DNA of 24,440 nucleotides from contig CBFHLC010000032.1 in the NCBI GenBank assembly GCA_965656605.1, positions 1 to 24,440 on the forward strand. The letters are read 5' to 3'. Positions 1 through 7,042 of the stretch are shown here, one piece after another. The position numbers and the translations under genes were made by a program. The notes under the pieces were generated by a model, which was not told where the DNA came from, did no database searches, and saw nothing but the letters and a program-made list of their open reading frames with translations. The DNA is from Litorivicinus sp965656605 (GTDB taxonomy: Bacteria > Pseudomonadota > Gammaproteobacteria > Pseudomonadales > Litorivicinaceae). Each line of letters opens with the position of its first letter. The first letter of the stretch is position 1.

Positions 1-1132
1 CAAACTGGGCGTCCAGCTCAACACGGGTTGGGTAGTAGGGCTCTTTGTCACGCTCCTCGACGGTATTCGCACCGACTCGAACAACCCGTCCAGTGAGCAC
101 GCCGTAGCGGGTGAAATCATAGGTAGACAGTCGCAAATTGACAGCCTGATCAATACTGACAAAGCCAATGTCCGAGGGCGATACCTCGACGCTGGCGGTC
201 AGAGTGTCCTGCTCGGGCACGATTTCCATCAGCACATCACCGGGCTGGATCACCTGACCGATCGTGTTGACCAGCACCTGGCCCAACACACCGGTGGTGG
301 GGGCCACGACTTGGGTTGCTTGAACTCGGTCATTGATGCCATCTGCCAAGTTTTGCAGGGACTCCAGCTCGACCTCGGCCTGAATCAGCTCTTCCTGGGC
401 TTGTTGACGGAAGTTGGCCAACAGGGTCGAGCTTTCCTCTAGCAGCGCTTGGCGATCTGCTGTCAATCGGGGTGCCTCGGCCTCTAGCTGCTGAACACTG
501 GCCAGGCGCTCGCGCACCTCACGTTGCAGACGCAGGACTTCAACATCCGACACCGCACCACTGGCCAGCAATGCTTGGAACTGTTTTAGCTCGGCCCTGG
601 CCGAGGACAACGCGTCCTGGGCCGCGCGCTGGGCAGACTGATTCGAGGCGATCTGGGCGACGACTGCCTCGATGCGCTCCGTTAACACCTGACGCTGTTG
701 CTGCAGGGCATTGATACGCGCTTGGTAGGCCGCCAGCTGCTCACGCAGCGCAGGGTCTGTCGGATTAAATGCCTCGCCCACTGCCTCAGCGCGTAGGCGC
801 TGAATCTGCCCCTTTAGGCTGCGCTGACGGGCTAGGTTTTCATCTAAATTAGATTCGGCTCGGGTACGGTCAATGCGCAGTAACACCTGCCCTTTTTCAA
901 CCCGCTGGCCGGTCTGAACCAATAGCTCTGCCAAGGTGCCGCCGTCAGGGTGCTGAACACGCTGGACCTCGCCGGTCGGTTGCACGATGACGTTGGCCCG
1001 GACCACCCGAGGCAATTCGGTGTTGGCCGCCCAAATCGTCAGGCTGACCAGACTGATCAAGATCAGCCACAAGCCGACCCGCGTTTTGGGACTGCCGGGG
1101 CGATCAATACGGGACTGAATCAAACTATTCAT
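1..1132 (-). CDS. HlyD-family type I secretion periplasmic adaptor (LapC-like), partial
   Basis: Membrane fusion protein of a type I secretion system, linking the inner-membrane ABC transporter to an outer-membrane channel. The minus strand stays open from the ATG at 1132 to the left edge, giving about 377 residues without the C-terminus. A short cytoplasmic N-terminus precedes one membrane segment at about residues 18-35. A first half-lipoyl segment follows (around 'GGTLAEL', 'GQRVEKGQVLLRID'), then a long Gln/Glu/Ala-rich coiled coil, the second half-lipoyl ('APTTGVLGQV') and the start of the beta-barrel domain ('GQVIQPGDVLMEIVPE'). The ATG overlaps the stop of the upstream ABC transporter gene by 3 bp in an ATGA arrangement, so the two are probably translationally coupled. 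Adaptor identity is firm. The LapC label is inferred from the neighbouring lapD and lapG. Confidence 0.9.
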   Translation of the reverse strand, partial: MNSLIQSRIDRPGSPKTRVGLWLILISLVSLTIWAANTELPRVVRANVIVQPTGEVQRVQHPDGGTLAELLVQTGQRVEKGQVLLRIDRTRAESNLDENLARQRSLKGQIQRLRAEAVGEAFNPTDPALREQLAAYQARINALQQQRQVLTERIEAVVAQIASNQSAQRAAQDALSSARAELKQFQALLASGAVSDVEVLRLQREVRERLASVQQLEAEAPRLTADRQALLEESSTLLANFRQQAQEELIQAEVELESLQNLADGINDRVQATQVVAPTTGVLGQVLVNTIGQVIQPGDVLMEIVPEQDTLTASVEVSPSDIGFVSIDQAVNLRLSTYDFTRYGVLTGRVVRVGANTVEERDKEPYYPTRVELDAQF

Positions 1133-2859
1133 TTCGAATCCCTCTGGGTCTTTAGCATGCGCAGCACATCGTCTTTAGGGCCGTCGGCCACGATTTTTCC
1201 GTTCTCGACGATCAGCAATCGATCGACCCAACTCAGCATGCTGCTGCGGTGCGTGACCAGCAACACACCGCGCTTGGCTAACCAAGGTTGCAGGCGCTCG
1301 CGCAGGGCCAGCTCATGTCGTGCGTCCAAGTGGGCCGTGGGCTCGTCCATCACAATCCAGGCCGGGTCGTGCAGAATGACGCGGGTCAGTGCCAACACCG
1401 ATCGTTGGCCGCCAGACAGCATGCCACCGCCCTCGCCGACCGGGTGCTCCCACCCTGCTGCCCAATTCGCCAGGTAGCGATCCAGACCGGTCATTTCGGC
1501 CGCCGCCTGAATAGCTTCCTCGTCCGGCTGATCAATGCCCCACAGCAGGTTTTCACGCACGGTGCCGGCGAAAAATCCTGGTTGCTGCGCCAGATAGCCA
1601 ATGCCGGCCGCACGGCTGGTTGAATTCCATTGGGCCAGATCGACCTGATCCAGCTTGGCCAGCCCCCGCTCGGGCACTAACACCCCGCCCAGGATACGCG
1701 CCAGCGTGGTTTTGCCGCTGCCACCGCGCCCCAACACACCGATTCGCTCGCCGGGTTGAATGCTTAAGCTCACGCCCTCTAACGCGGGCTTGGCCATGTC
1801 AGGATACGAGACCTCGACGCTTTCCAGCTGCCATTCGCCGCGAACCTGCGCGTGATGCGCGCCGTCGGGATGACTGGCACTGAGCAGCTTGTCTACGCCA
1901 CCAAAGGCCTGACGCGCGCGGGTCCATGCATTCATCAACCCAGCCAAACCCGCCGCGGGGGCCACCGCCCGTCCCGTCAGGATCATTGCTGCGATCAGCG
2001 CACCCATCGAGGCCTGCTGATCGGCCACCAAATACGCACCGATGACCACCACACCGGCACTGGCCAGCATCGAGACCGCGGCGCTTAAATGACTGGGCAC
2101 CGCGTTCCATGCGCGGGACTCGTCCTGATGATCGGTCTTTTCGATGGTCGCTTTGTCCCAGCGATTTTGGATGGTGCGCTCGAGGGCCATGGCTTTGACG
2201 GTCTCATACTGTCCAAACCCCTCCACCAAGGCGGCGGATTGCGCACGGGTGGCCTCCATCGCAGGGGGCTGGTGTTTGGCGCCTAATCGGCCAGCGATCA
2301 GCGCAATCACGACTAACACTGGCAAGGCCACTAGCCCGGGAATGGCCAGCGCTGGGGACAGAAACGCCACCACGGCGATAAACAGCAATGCAAACGGCAA
2401 GTCGACCAGTACCGTCAGGGTGGTGTTGCTTAGCAAGGCCCGCAGGGATTCCATCTCGCGGAAACCGGCACTGATCTCGCCTAACTGTTTTGGGCGATTG
2501 ATGTAGGGGACGCGCAACATTTGACTGAGCATGCGCGAGCCCAGGCGCAAGTCGATCCGTCGCCCCAGATGCTCTAACAACTTTGAGCGCGCACTGCGGG
2601 CGAACACGTCAATCAACGCGGCAATAAGAATGCCCAAGGCCAGCGCCCACAACGAGCTGAAAGCGGCGTTGGGTAGCACGCGGTCATACGAGGTCATGAC
2701 AAACAGCGGCAACACCAAGGCCATCAAATTGGACAGGATCCCGGCAATGATAGCTTCGCGCAGGTACCCTTTTTCAGCCCACAGCTCACGTCCAATGCTG
2801 TGCCGCTCGCGTACGGATTCTGTGCCTATACTGTCATTCAACTTTGACGGATCTACCAC
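1129..2859 (-). CDS. Type I secretion ABC transporter, permease plus ATPase (LapB/PrtD-like)
   Basis: Inner-membrane exporter that would drive an unfolded substrate, probably a large adhesin, through the HlyD adaptor. From a GTG start at 2859 it has 576 residues. A six-helix transmembrane domain covers about residues 35-310. The ATPase domain follows, with Walker A GRGGSGKT at 377-384, signature LSGGQ at 481-485, Walker B IVMDEP at 502-507 and the switch His at 537. The frame stays open upstream to 2985, but that part runs antisense to a plausible plus-strand gene and looks non-coding. GTG 2859 has an AAGG about 12 bases upstream, and TTG 2841 is an alternative start. The N-terminal C39-like domain of about 130 residues usual in LapB relatives is absent. 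The length matches PrtD-type transporters instead. Family is certain; start and substrate are inferred. Confidence 0.88.
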   Translation of the reverse strand: MVDPSKLNDSIGTESVRERHSIGRELWAEKGYLREAIIAGILSNLMALVLPLFVMTSYDRVLPNAAFSSLWALALGILIAALIDVFARSARSKLLEHLGRRIDLRLGSRMLSQMLRVPYINRPKQLGEISAGFREMESLRALLSNTTLTVLVDLPFALLFIAVVAFLSPALAIPGLVALPVLVVIALIAGRLGAKHQPPAMEATRAQSAALVEGFGQYETVKAMALERTIQNRWDKATIEKTDHQDESRAWNAVPSHLSAAVSMLASAGVVVIGAYLVADQQASMGALIAAMILTGRAVAPAAGLAGLMNAWTRARQAFGGVDKLLSASHPDGAHHAQVRGEWQLESVEVSYPDMAKPALEGVSLSIQPGERIGVLGRGGSGKTTLARILGGVLVPERGLAKLDQVDLAQWNSTSRAAGIGYLAQQPGFFAGTVRENLLWGIDQPDEEAIQAAAEMTGLDRYLANWAAGWEHPVGEGGGMLSGGQRSVLALTRVILHDPAWIVMDEPTAHLDARHELALRERLQPWLAKRGVLLVTHRSSMLSWVDRLLIVENGKIVADGPKDDVLRMLKTQRDSK

Positions 2860-2868
2860 GAGTATTTG

Positions 2869-3228
2869 ATGCCTTACGTACAACGAAACAGCCAAAACAA
2901 GATCACTGCATTGTTTGCAGAGCCTTGCTATCCAGCACAGGAATTCTTGCGCGAGGTGGACCCGCAGGTACAAGCATTCGTGCAAGACAAGCCTAGTTCA
3001 GAATTAGCGGGTGACGAGCGCGAAACGCTGATACACGTACTATCAGCCAGTGACTTGGAGTCCATTCGAATTATTGATGACTTGGTAGCACTTCTGGTCA
3101 GGAGCAACACGATTCGCTACACCGACTTGCCGGCGGCAGCGCAAAAGAAGTTGATGTCGCGACAACAGGCCCGAGAACAGCTGAGTGAGCTGCCGGACCT
3201 GATCGACGCTGACGAGCCGTTATTCTGA
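2869..3228 (+). CDS. Conserved small protein of unknown function, often misnamed tryptophan synthase beta-like
   Basis: The encoded protein has 119 residues, is acidic and soluble, and has no signal peptide or membrane segment. It begins MPYVQRNSQNKITALF and contains 'LESIRIIDDLVALLVRSNTI' and 'RYTDLPAAAQKKL', followed by an acidic tail. From memory, this pattern matches a small Pseudomonas family (MPYVxRD...ALF, ...DLIDLLI...IRFTDLP..AQ.KL) that databases sometimes label 'tryptophan synthase subunit beta like'. It has none of the PLP-binding features of TrpB. The ATG at 2869 is preferred to TTG 2866, with a GAG about 7 bases upstream. It diverges from the ABC transporter with only 9 bp between starts and overlaps the OmpA-like gene by 9 bp at its 3' end. 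Function is unknown, though its position suggests a link to the adhesion module. Confidence 0.75.
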   Translation: MPYVQRNSQNKITALFAEPCYPAQEFLREVDPQVQAFVQDKPSSELAGDERETLIHVLSASDLESIRIIDDLVALLVRSNTIRYTDLPAAAQKKLMSRQQAREQLSELPDLIDADEPLF

Positions 3229-3807
3229 ACCAGAGGTTTTCTGGAATTGAGCCGCGTTGTTGTAATTAATCAGCTGGGCTTGAACCCGGCGATTCAAAGC
3301 GCGCTGCGCTTCGGTATCACCCGCCACTAACGGCTGAGCTTTGGCATAGCCAACGATCTCCAGCTGTTTTGAGGGCACTTCAAACTCATTGATCAGAATT
3401 TGGGCGACGGCCTGAGCACGACGCTCGGACAGTTTCTGGTTGTAATCATCACCACCCACCAGATCGGTGTGGCCCGACAGCTCGACGCTAACATCGTCAT
3501 TTTCTTTCAGGACCTGTGCGAAGTCAGCCAGCTGATTCATGTACCGACTTTTGACCACCGCTTTATTGAAATCAAAGTTAATGTTCAGCTGATTGTCGCC
3601 GACCCGCTCGACCGGCAGCTGGCAGCCATCCCCACCGACAATTTTACCGACCGTGGTACCGGCGCAAGCATCGTTTTGATCGGCAACACCGTCACCGTCC
3701 GTATCCAGGAACAACAAATCCGGAATGACCCAGCTGTCCTCACGATCAACACTGGCTGCGATCGAGATAAACGGCGCTAAGGCCAACACCAACACTAACT
3801 TTTTCAT
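3220..3807 (-). CDS. OmpA-family peptidoglycan-binding envelope protein with a calcium-binding-type repeat
   Basis: This is an envelope protein of 195 residues. Residues 1-19 form a Sec signal peptide (MKKLVLVLALAPFISIAAS). Residues 35-46 (DTDGDGVADQND) match a thrombospondin type 3-like calcium-binding repeat, flanked by Cys48 and Cys62, which could form a disulfide. An OmpA C-terminal peptidoglycan-binding domain fills about residues 72-182, with SGHTD at 111-115, LSERRA at 126-131 and NRRV at 172-175. There is no large N-terminal beta-barrel. A Shine-Dalgarno AAGGGG (3817-3822) lies 9 bases before the ATG. The gene follows lapD by 40 bp on the same strand, so it is probably the third gene of the lapG-lapD operon. 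It may anchor or scaffold the adhesin or channel at the cell wall; that role is inferred. Confidence 0.92.
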   Translation of the reverse strand: MKKLVLVLALAPFISIAASVDREDSWVIPDLLFLDTDGDGVADQNDACAGTTVGKIVGGDGCQLPVERVGDNQLNINFDFNKAVVKSRYMNQLADFAQVLKENDDVSVELSGHTDLVGGDDYNQKLSERRAQAVAQILINEFEVPSKQLEIVGYAKAQPLVAGDTEAQRALNRRVQAQLINYNNAAQFQKTSGSE

Positions 3808-3847
3808 ACCACACTACCCCTTCAATTCATTCGGACGAGGGCCGGCA

Positions 3848-5716
3848 CTACAAGCTAGATGCGTAGCGCCCCTGTCCGCCGTCCAGGCCTTGAGCCAACA
3901 CCCAGTCCCAGGTCGCCTGATCGGACACACCCTCAGCCAAGACTTTGCATCGCAATGTCCGAAGTAAATGTGATGTAGTTCGCACTATTCCGCCGGGATC
4001 CCCTTGGTCCATCGCCCCTTGGATCAAGCCATTCGCCAATTTGACCGAGTCTGGCTGGAAACGACGCACCAGATCCACCGTGCCGCCATGCAGACCGGCG
4101 TGCTTTAACACCCAATTGGGGTAGCTGCGCAACAGCGGCTCAATCTGGCTCCACCGATCGCAGCTGGCGATCAGATCGGCCTCGCTGAATTCCAGACGAA
4201 CCTGAGTCGCCTGCGCGCCAATCAATTCGATGTAACGCGCCAGACGATCCACGTTGATTAGACTGTCCAACGACAGGGTCACGCCCTGCGGTGCTCGATG
4301 CGAGCGCTCAATCGCAGCAGACACTGCCGCCTGATCCAGCTCGTACAGACGACCTAACTCGGCCAGCACCGGCATAAAACTGGGCGCACCGATGGTTTGG
4401 CCTTGATCATCAACCAAGGACGCCAGCAGCAATTCATAACGTGAATCACTGGATTGATCGATCACCGGTATGCTGTCAAAACTGACCTCGCCTGCCGCCC
4501 ACACTTGGGCAACATAGCGAGCCCAGGATTTACGCCCGCCGGGCATCACGTGGGATTCATCAATCCACGGATCATCCAGGCCTTCGATCAACCCGCGATC
4601 CAGTCGGCCAAAGATGTCCGACAACTGCATGCCATCGCGCAGCGGCGTGGCCACGACCTGTACCACCACGGCCTGGTCTTGGCTCTCTTCGGCCCACAAC
4701 TGGGCCAGTCGCACGCAGTGCTCGCGTGCCGCGCTGGCATCCAGGCCCATGACCAAGGCCGACCAGTCTGAACCGTTCATCCGACCACTAGCGGCGGCAC
4801 AGGGCTGTGCCTGATCCAGGCGCTGTGCGACCCGATGCAAAAGGGCATCGGTTTCGGCGTGTCCTAGCGCCTCGTTCATCTCGCTCATGCCCAACACGCG
4901 CATCATAAAGACCGCGCCTAGGGTGCCATCGGCATCATCTAGAATACTTTGCAGCTGACGGGTGTAGGCCTCGCGGTTAAGTAAGTCCGTGACCGGATCC
5001 AAATCGTTTTTACGACGCGAGCGTTCTAGGTCCCCTTGCAGCCCAGTCAGCAAATTAGCCAGCGCTGAGTTGGTCTGATTGAGTGAGCTGACCAAGGGCT
5101 GGACCTCGGATACCGAGCAAGCCGGTATCGCCTTGAAGTTACCCACCGCCCAATCTTCCGTTTGCTGACGGATCCAATTCAGCGGCACAAATAGCCGTCC
5201 GATCAGGGCGTACACCAGCATCACGGCCAGGATTCCACCCAGACCCAGGGCCAGGGCAACCTGCTGGAAGCGGCTCCACAAATTGGCATAGGCCAGACCC
5301 GGGTGGGGTTGCAGCTGCAGACTGGCCAGCGTGCGCCAGCCATCGGACAACTCGGCACTGGCAGGCGCAGGGTTCAAGGGATGCAGATTTTGAAACCACA
5401 CCGGAACGTTTGGCGTCAGGGCGTCATTGGTGCGCTGAACCAGTACCGTCCCATCGGGCAGGGATAGCGTAAGGCGCTGATATAGCCCCCGATCAAACAG
5501 GGCGTCGGCAAGGGAGCGTAGAATCGCGACATCGGGATCGACCTGCCAGGCCGACTGCATCGATAACGCCAAGGACGTCGCCGCGTCTTGCGCGGTGCGG
5601 GTCAATTGCTGGTCTAAATAATTGCGCGACTGCCGGCCGTCAAAGGCCATCAGCAATATAAAAATGATCAGCAACAACACACTGACGGCACCCGCCAGCT
5701 GCTTTCGTAAACTCAC
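3848..5716 (-). CDS. lapD: LapD-type degenerate GGDEF/EAL c-di-GMP receptor
   Basis: Inner-membrane receptor expected to bind cytoplasmic c-di-GMP and sequester the LapG protease in the periplasm. It has 622 residues: TM1 at about 9-25, a periplasmic sensor at about 26-148, TM2 at about 152-172, a HAMP-like linker, a GGDEF-like domain at about 235-375 and an EAL-like domain at about 410-622. Both catalytic sites are broken. NGSDW (314-318) replaces GGDEF, and the KID motif reads 'KLANGL', losing its Asp at Ala561. The DDFGTG loop reads 'HAGLHGG'. ELL (428-430) stands in the EAL position. These are the expected traits of a receptor rather than an enzyme. The GTG start overlaps the lapG stop by 4 bp and is set by an AAGGAG 8 bases upstream. 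Confidence 0.92.
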   Translation of the reverse strand: MSLRKQLAGAVSVLLLIIFILLMAFDGRQSRNYLDQQLTRTAQDAATSLALSMQSAWQVDPDVAILRSLADALFDRGLYQRLTLSLPDGTVLVQRTNDALTPNVPVWFQNLHPLNPAPASAELSDGWRTLASLQLQPHPGLAYANLWSRFQQVALALGLGGILAVMLVYALIGRLFVPLNWIRQQTEDWAVGNFKAIPACSVSEVQPLVSSLNQTNSALANLLTGLQGDLERSRRKNDLDPVTDLLNREAYTRQLQSILDDADGTLGAVFMMRVLGMSEMNEALGHAETDALLHRVAQRLDQAQPCAAASGRMNGSDWSALVMGLDASAAREHCVRLAQLWAEESQDQAVVVQVVATPLRDGMQLSDIFGRLDRGLIEGLDDPWIDESHVMPGGRKSWARYVAQVWAAGEVSFDSIPVIDQSSDSRYELLLASLVDDQGQTIGAPSFMPVLAELGRLYELDQAAVSAAIERSHRAPQGVTLSLDSLINVDRLARYIELIGAQATQVRLEFSEADLIASCDRWSQIEPLLRSYPNWVLKHAGLHGGTVDLVRRFQPDSVKLANGLIQGAMDQGDPGGIVRTTSHLLRTLRCKVLAEGVSDQATWDWVLAQGLDGGQGRYASSL

Positions 5717-6351
5717 AGCGATATCTCCTTAGACATCCGTTGACGCAGGTCCTGCCAGCGACCGACCCGGGACGAGTCCGATACCAATTTCTCGTCGCCA
5801 CCCTGAGTTAACCACAGGCTGTCGGCGTTAAAACTGTAGACAGGTAGTAGATCGCGCCGCTCGCTGGCCGGTCGGATCTGGGGAATTAAGTTATCCAGCA
5901 CCAAGGGCACATCCCCGGGTCGTTCGGCCCAGGTCAGCACCATGTGGGCTTGGTTCAGCTCCAACGCCTTGACGTAGGTGATGCGTAATTTCGAGGTGGG
6001 GGTGCCGGTTTTCACCAAGGTCACGTATTTGGCGATCGCGAATTCCTCGCAATCCCCAGCCCCACGACCCAGAAATTCCAGCGGGGTGGCCCAGTAGTCG
6101 CGGCTCTTCCACAGCTCGTCATCGTTCAAGAACCGCAGCTGATTAAAGAAGGTATTGGCTTGGGCCAGCCGCGCCGCCTCGGATTGGCCCGAGATGTCGT
6201 CCATCAGGCGTTGCCATGCGTTTAGGCGACGCACCGCCATATCCCCGTAGGTTCGGGAGAAGTCGTCCAGCACGCCGGGTTTGACCAGGGCACTGCCCCA
6301 TTCGGGCAGACTTAGCGCGCAGGCGCTGATAAGCAGTTGTCTGCGGTTCAT
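5713..6351 (-). CDS. lapG: LapG-type periplasmic transglutaminase-like cysteine protease
   Basis: Calcium-dependent cysteine protease of the bacterial transglutaminase-like family. In Pseudomonas it cuts the N-terminal retention module of LapA-type adhesins and so releases cells from the biofilm. It has 212 residues. The catalytic triad is visible as Cys101 (AGDCEEFA), His136 (NQAHMVL) and Asp153 (LVLDNL). The acidic DCEE around the Cys matches the calcium-binding motif of known LapG proteins. The N-terminus MNRRQLLISACALSL is a signal sequence with twin arginines. It is the first gene of the apparent lapG-lapD-OmpA-like operon and diverges from yfbR across 94 bp. No Shine-Dalgarno precedes the ATG, but a TACACT lies 7 bases upstream. 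Identity is strong because lapD is its direct partner. Confidence 0.93.
   Translation of the reverse strand: MNRRQLLISACALSLPEWGSALVKPGVLDDFSRTYGDMAVRRLNAWQRLMDDISGQSEAARLAQANTFFNQLRFLNDDELWKSRDYWATPLEFLGRGAGDCEEFAIAKYVTLVKTGTPTSKLRITYVKALELNQAHMVLTWAERPGDVPLVLDNLIPQIRPASERRDLLPVYSFNADSLWLTQGGDEKLVSDSSRVGRWQDLRQRMSKEISL
5725..5730 (-). promoter_or_regulatory. Shine-Dalgarno AAGGAG fixing the GTG start of lapD
   Basis: A perfect AAGGAG on the minus strand lies 8 bases upstream of the GTG at 5716 and inside the 3' end of lapG. It supports the GTG as the real start and indicates translation coupled to lapG. Confidence 0.75.
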
Positions 6352-6358
6352 AGCTTTT

Positions 6359-6364
6359 AGTGTA
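6359..6364 (-). promoter_or_regulatory. Possible -10 element of lapG, close to the ATG
   Basis: TACACT on the minus strand ends 7 bases before the lapG ATG. If it is a sigma-70 -10 box, transcription would begin at or beside the start codon. I see no convincing -35 element, so this is a weak call. Confidence 0.3.
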
Positions 6365-6445
6365 GTGGGATTTGGCGGAGGCTCAGGATTTTATGGCGCG
6401 GCTATGGCATCGTTCACAAACTAAAACTAACCGCGGAACTTCCCC

Positions 6446-7042
6446 ATGCGTCCCTTAGACTTTGACATCCGAAATCTGCCATTCGCAGGCACCGTGACGC
6501 GCTGGCACAGCGTCAACTGCCACCGCTACCCCTCCATTGCTGAACACAGTGCCTTGGTGGCGTTGTACGCCCGTGAAATCGCAGCGCGGGTGCACCCAGA
6601 GCTAAGTGCCGAGCAACAGGTCCTGTTATATGAGTTGGCGCTAACCCACGATCTGTCCGAGATCGTTACCGGGGATATGCCCTCGCCGATCAAACGCGCC
6701 CTGCGTGAACACTTCAAAGGCAGCGAAAGTCCGATTGATTCGCTGGAGCGCTCGATCTGCCCCGATGCGGCACGCCTAGAAGACCAGGCCAAACAGCCCG
6801 AGCAAGGCTATCTGTACCGGATTCTAAAACTGGCAGACATTTTGGATGCGTTGGTGGTCATCAACCAAGAGGGCAAAGGCAGCGCACGGATCGCCATTAG
6901 CACCGAGCGCGGCCAAGCCTTTGACGAGCTGGTCGCCAAAGCGGCCGGCGAGTTCCCCGAGCTGCACTGGCAAGGCGCCCAAGAAGTTCGAGCGCTGGTG
7001 TGCGAGCTGAAACACGTTCAGCTCGACGAGTTTGAGGGCTAA
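6446..7042 (+). CDS. yfbR: YfbR-like HD-domain 5'-deoxynucleotidase
   Basis: Cytoplasmic metal-dependent phosphohydrolase expected to remove phosphate from deoxynucleoside 5'-monophosphates in nucleotide salvage. It has 198 residues, close to the E. coli enzyme. The family residues are present: Arg19-Trp20 (TRWHS), His34 in AEHS, His68-Asp69 (THD), Glu72, Asp77 in TGDMPSPIK, and Asp131 in LADILDA. Together these form the HD metal site and the substrate-specifying Arg/Trp pair. The ATG has a weak GGAA about 9 bases upstream. It is transcribed alone, divergently from lapG, and its stop overlaps the end of the convergent FAH-family gene by 4 bp. Family confidence is high; exact substrate range is inferred. 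Confidence 0.9.
   Translation: MRPLDFDIRNLPFAGTVTRWHSVNCHRYPSIAEHSALVALYAREIAARVHPELSAEQQVLLYELALTHDLSEIVTGDMPSPIKRALREHFKGSESPIDSLERSICPDAARLEDQAKQPEQGYLYRILKLADILDALVVINQEGKGSARIAISTERGQAFDELVAKAAGEFPELHWQGAQEVRALVCELKHVQLDEFEG

Noticed and set aside
472..1477. Plus-strand frames across the HlyD and ABC transporter genes
   Set aside because: Low-complexity Arg/Pro/His-rich composition typical of antisense shadows of high-GC genes; the minus-strand proteins have clear motifs.
2860..2985. Extended N-terminus of the ABC transporter (TTG at 2985)
   Set aside because: It runs antisense to a conserved small gene, has no Shine-Dalgarno, and the added residues do not resemble a C39-like domain.
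2869..3228. Tryptophan synthase beta identity for the small protein
   Set aside because: It has only 119 residues and none of the PLP-lysine or substrate motifs of TrpB; the name appears to be a propagated database label.
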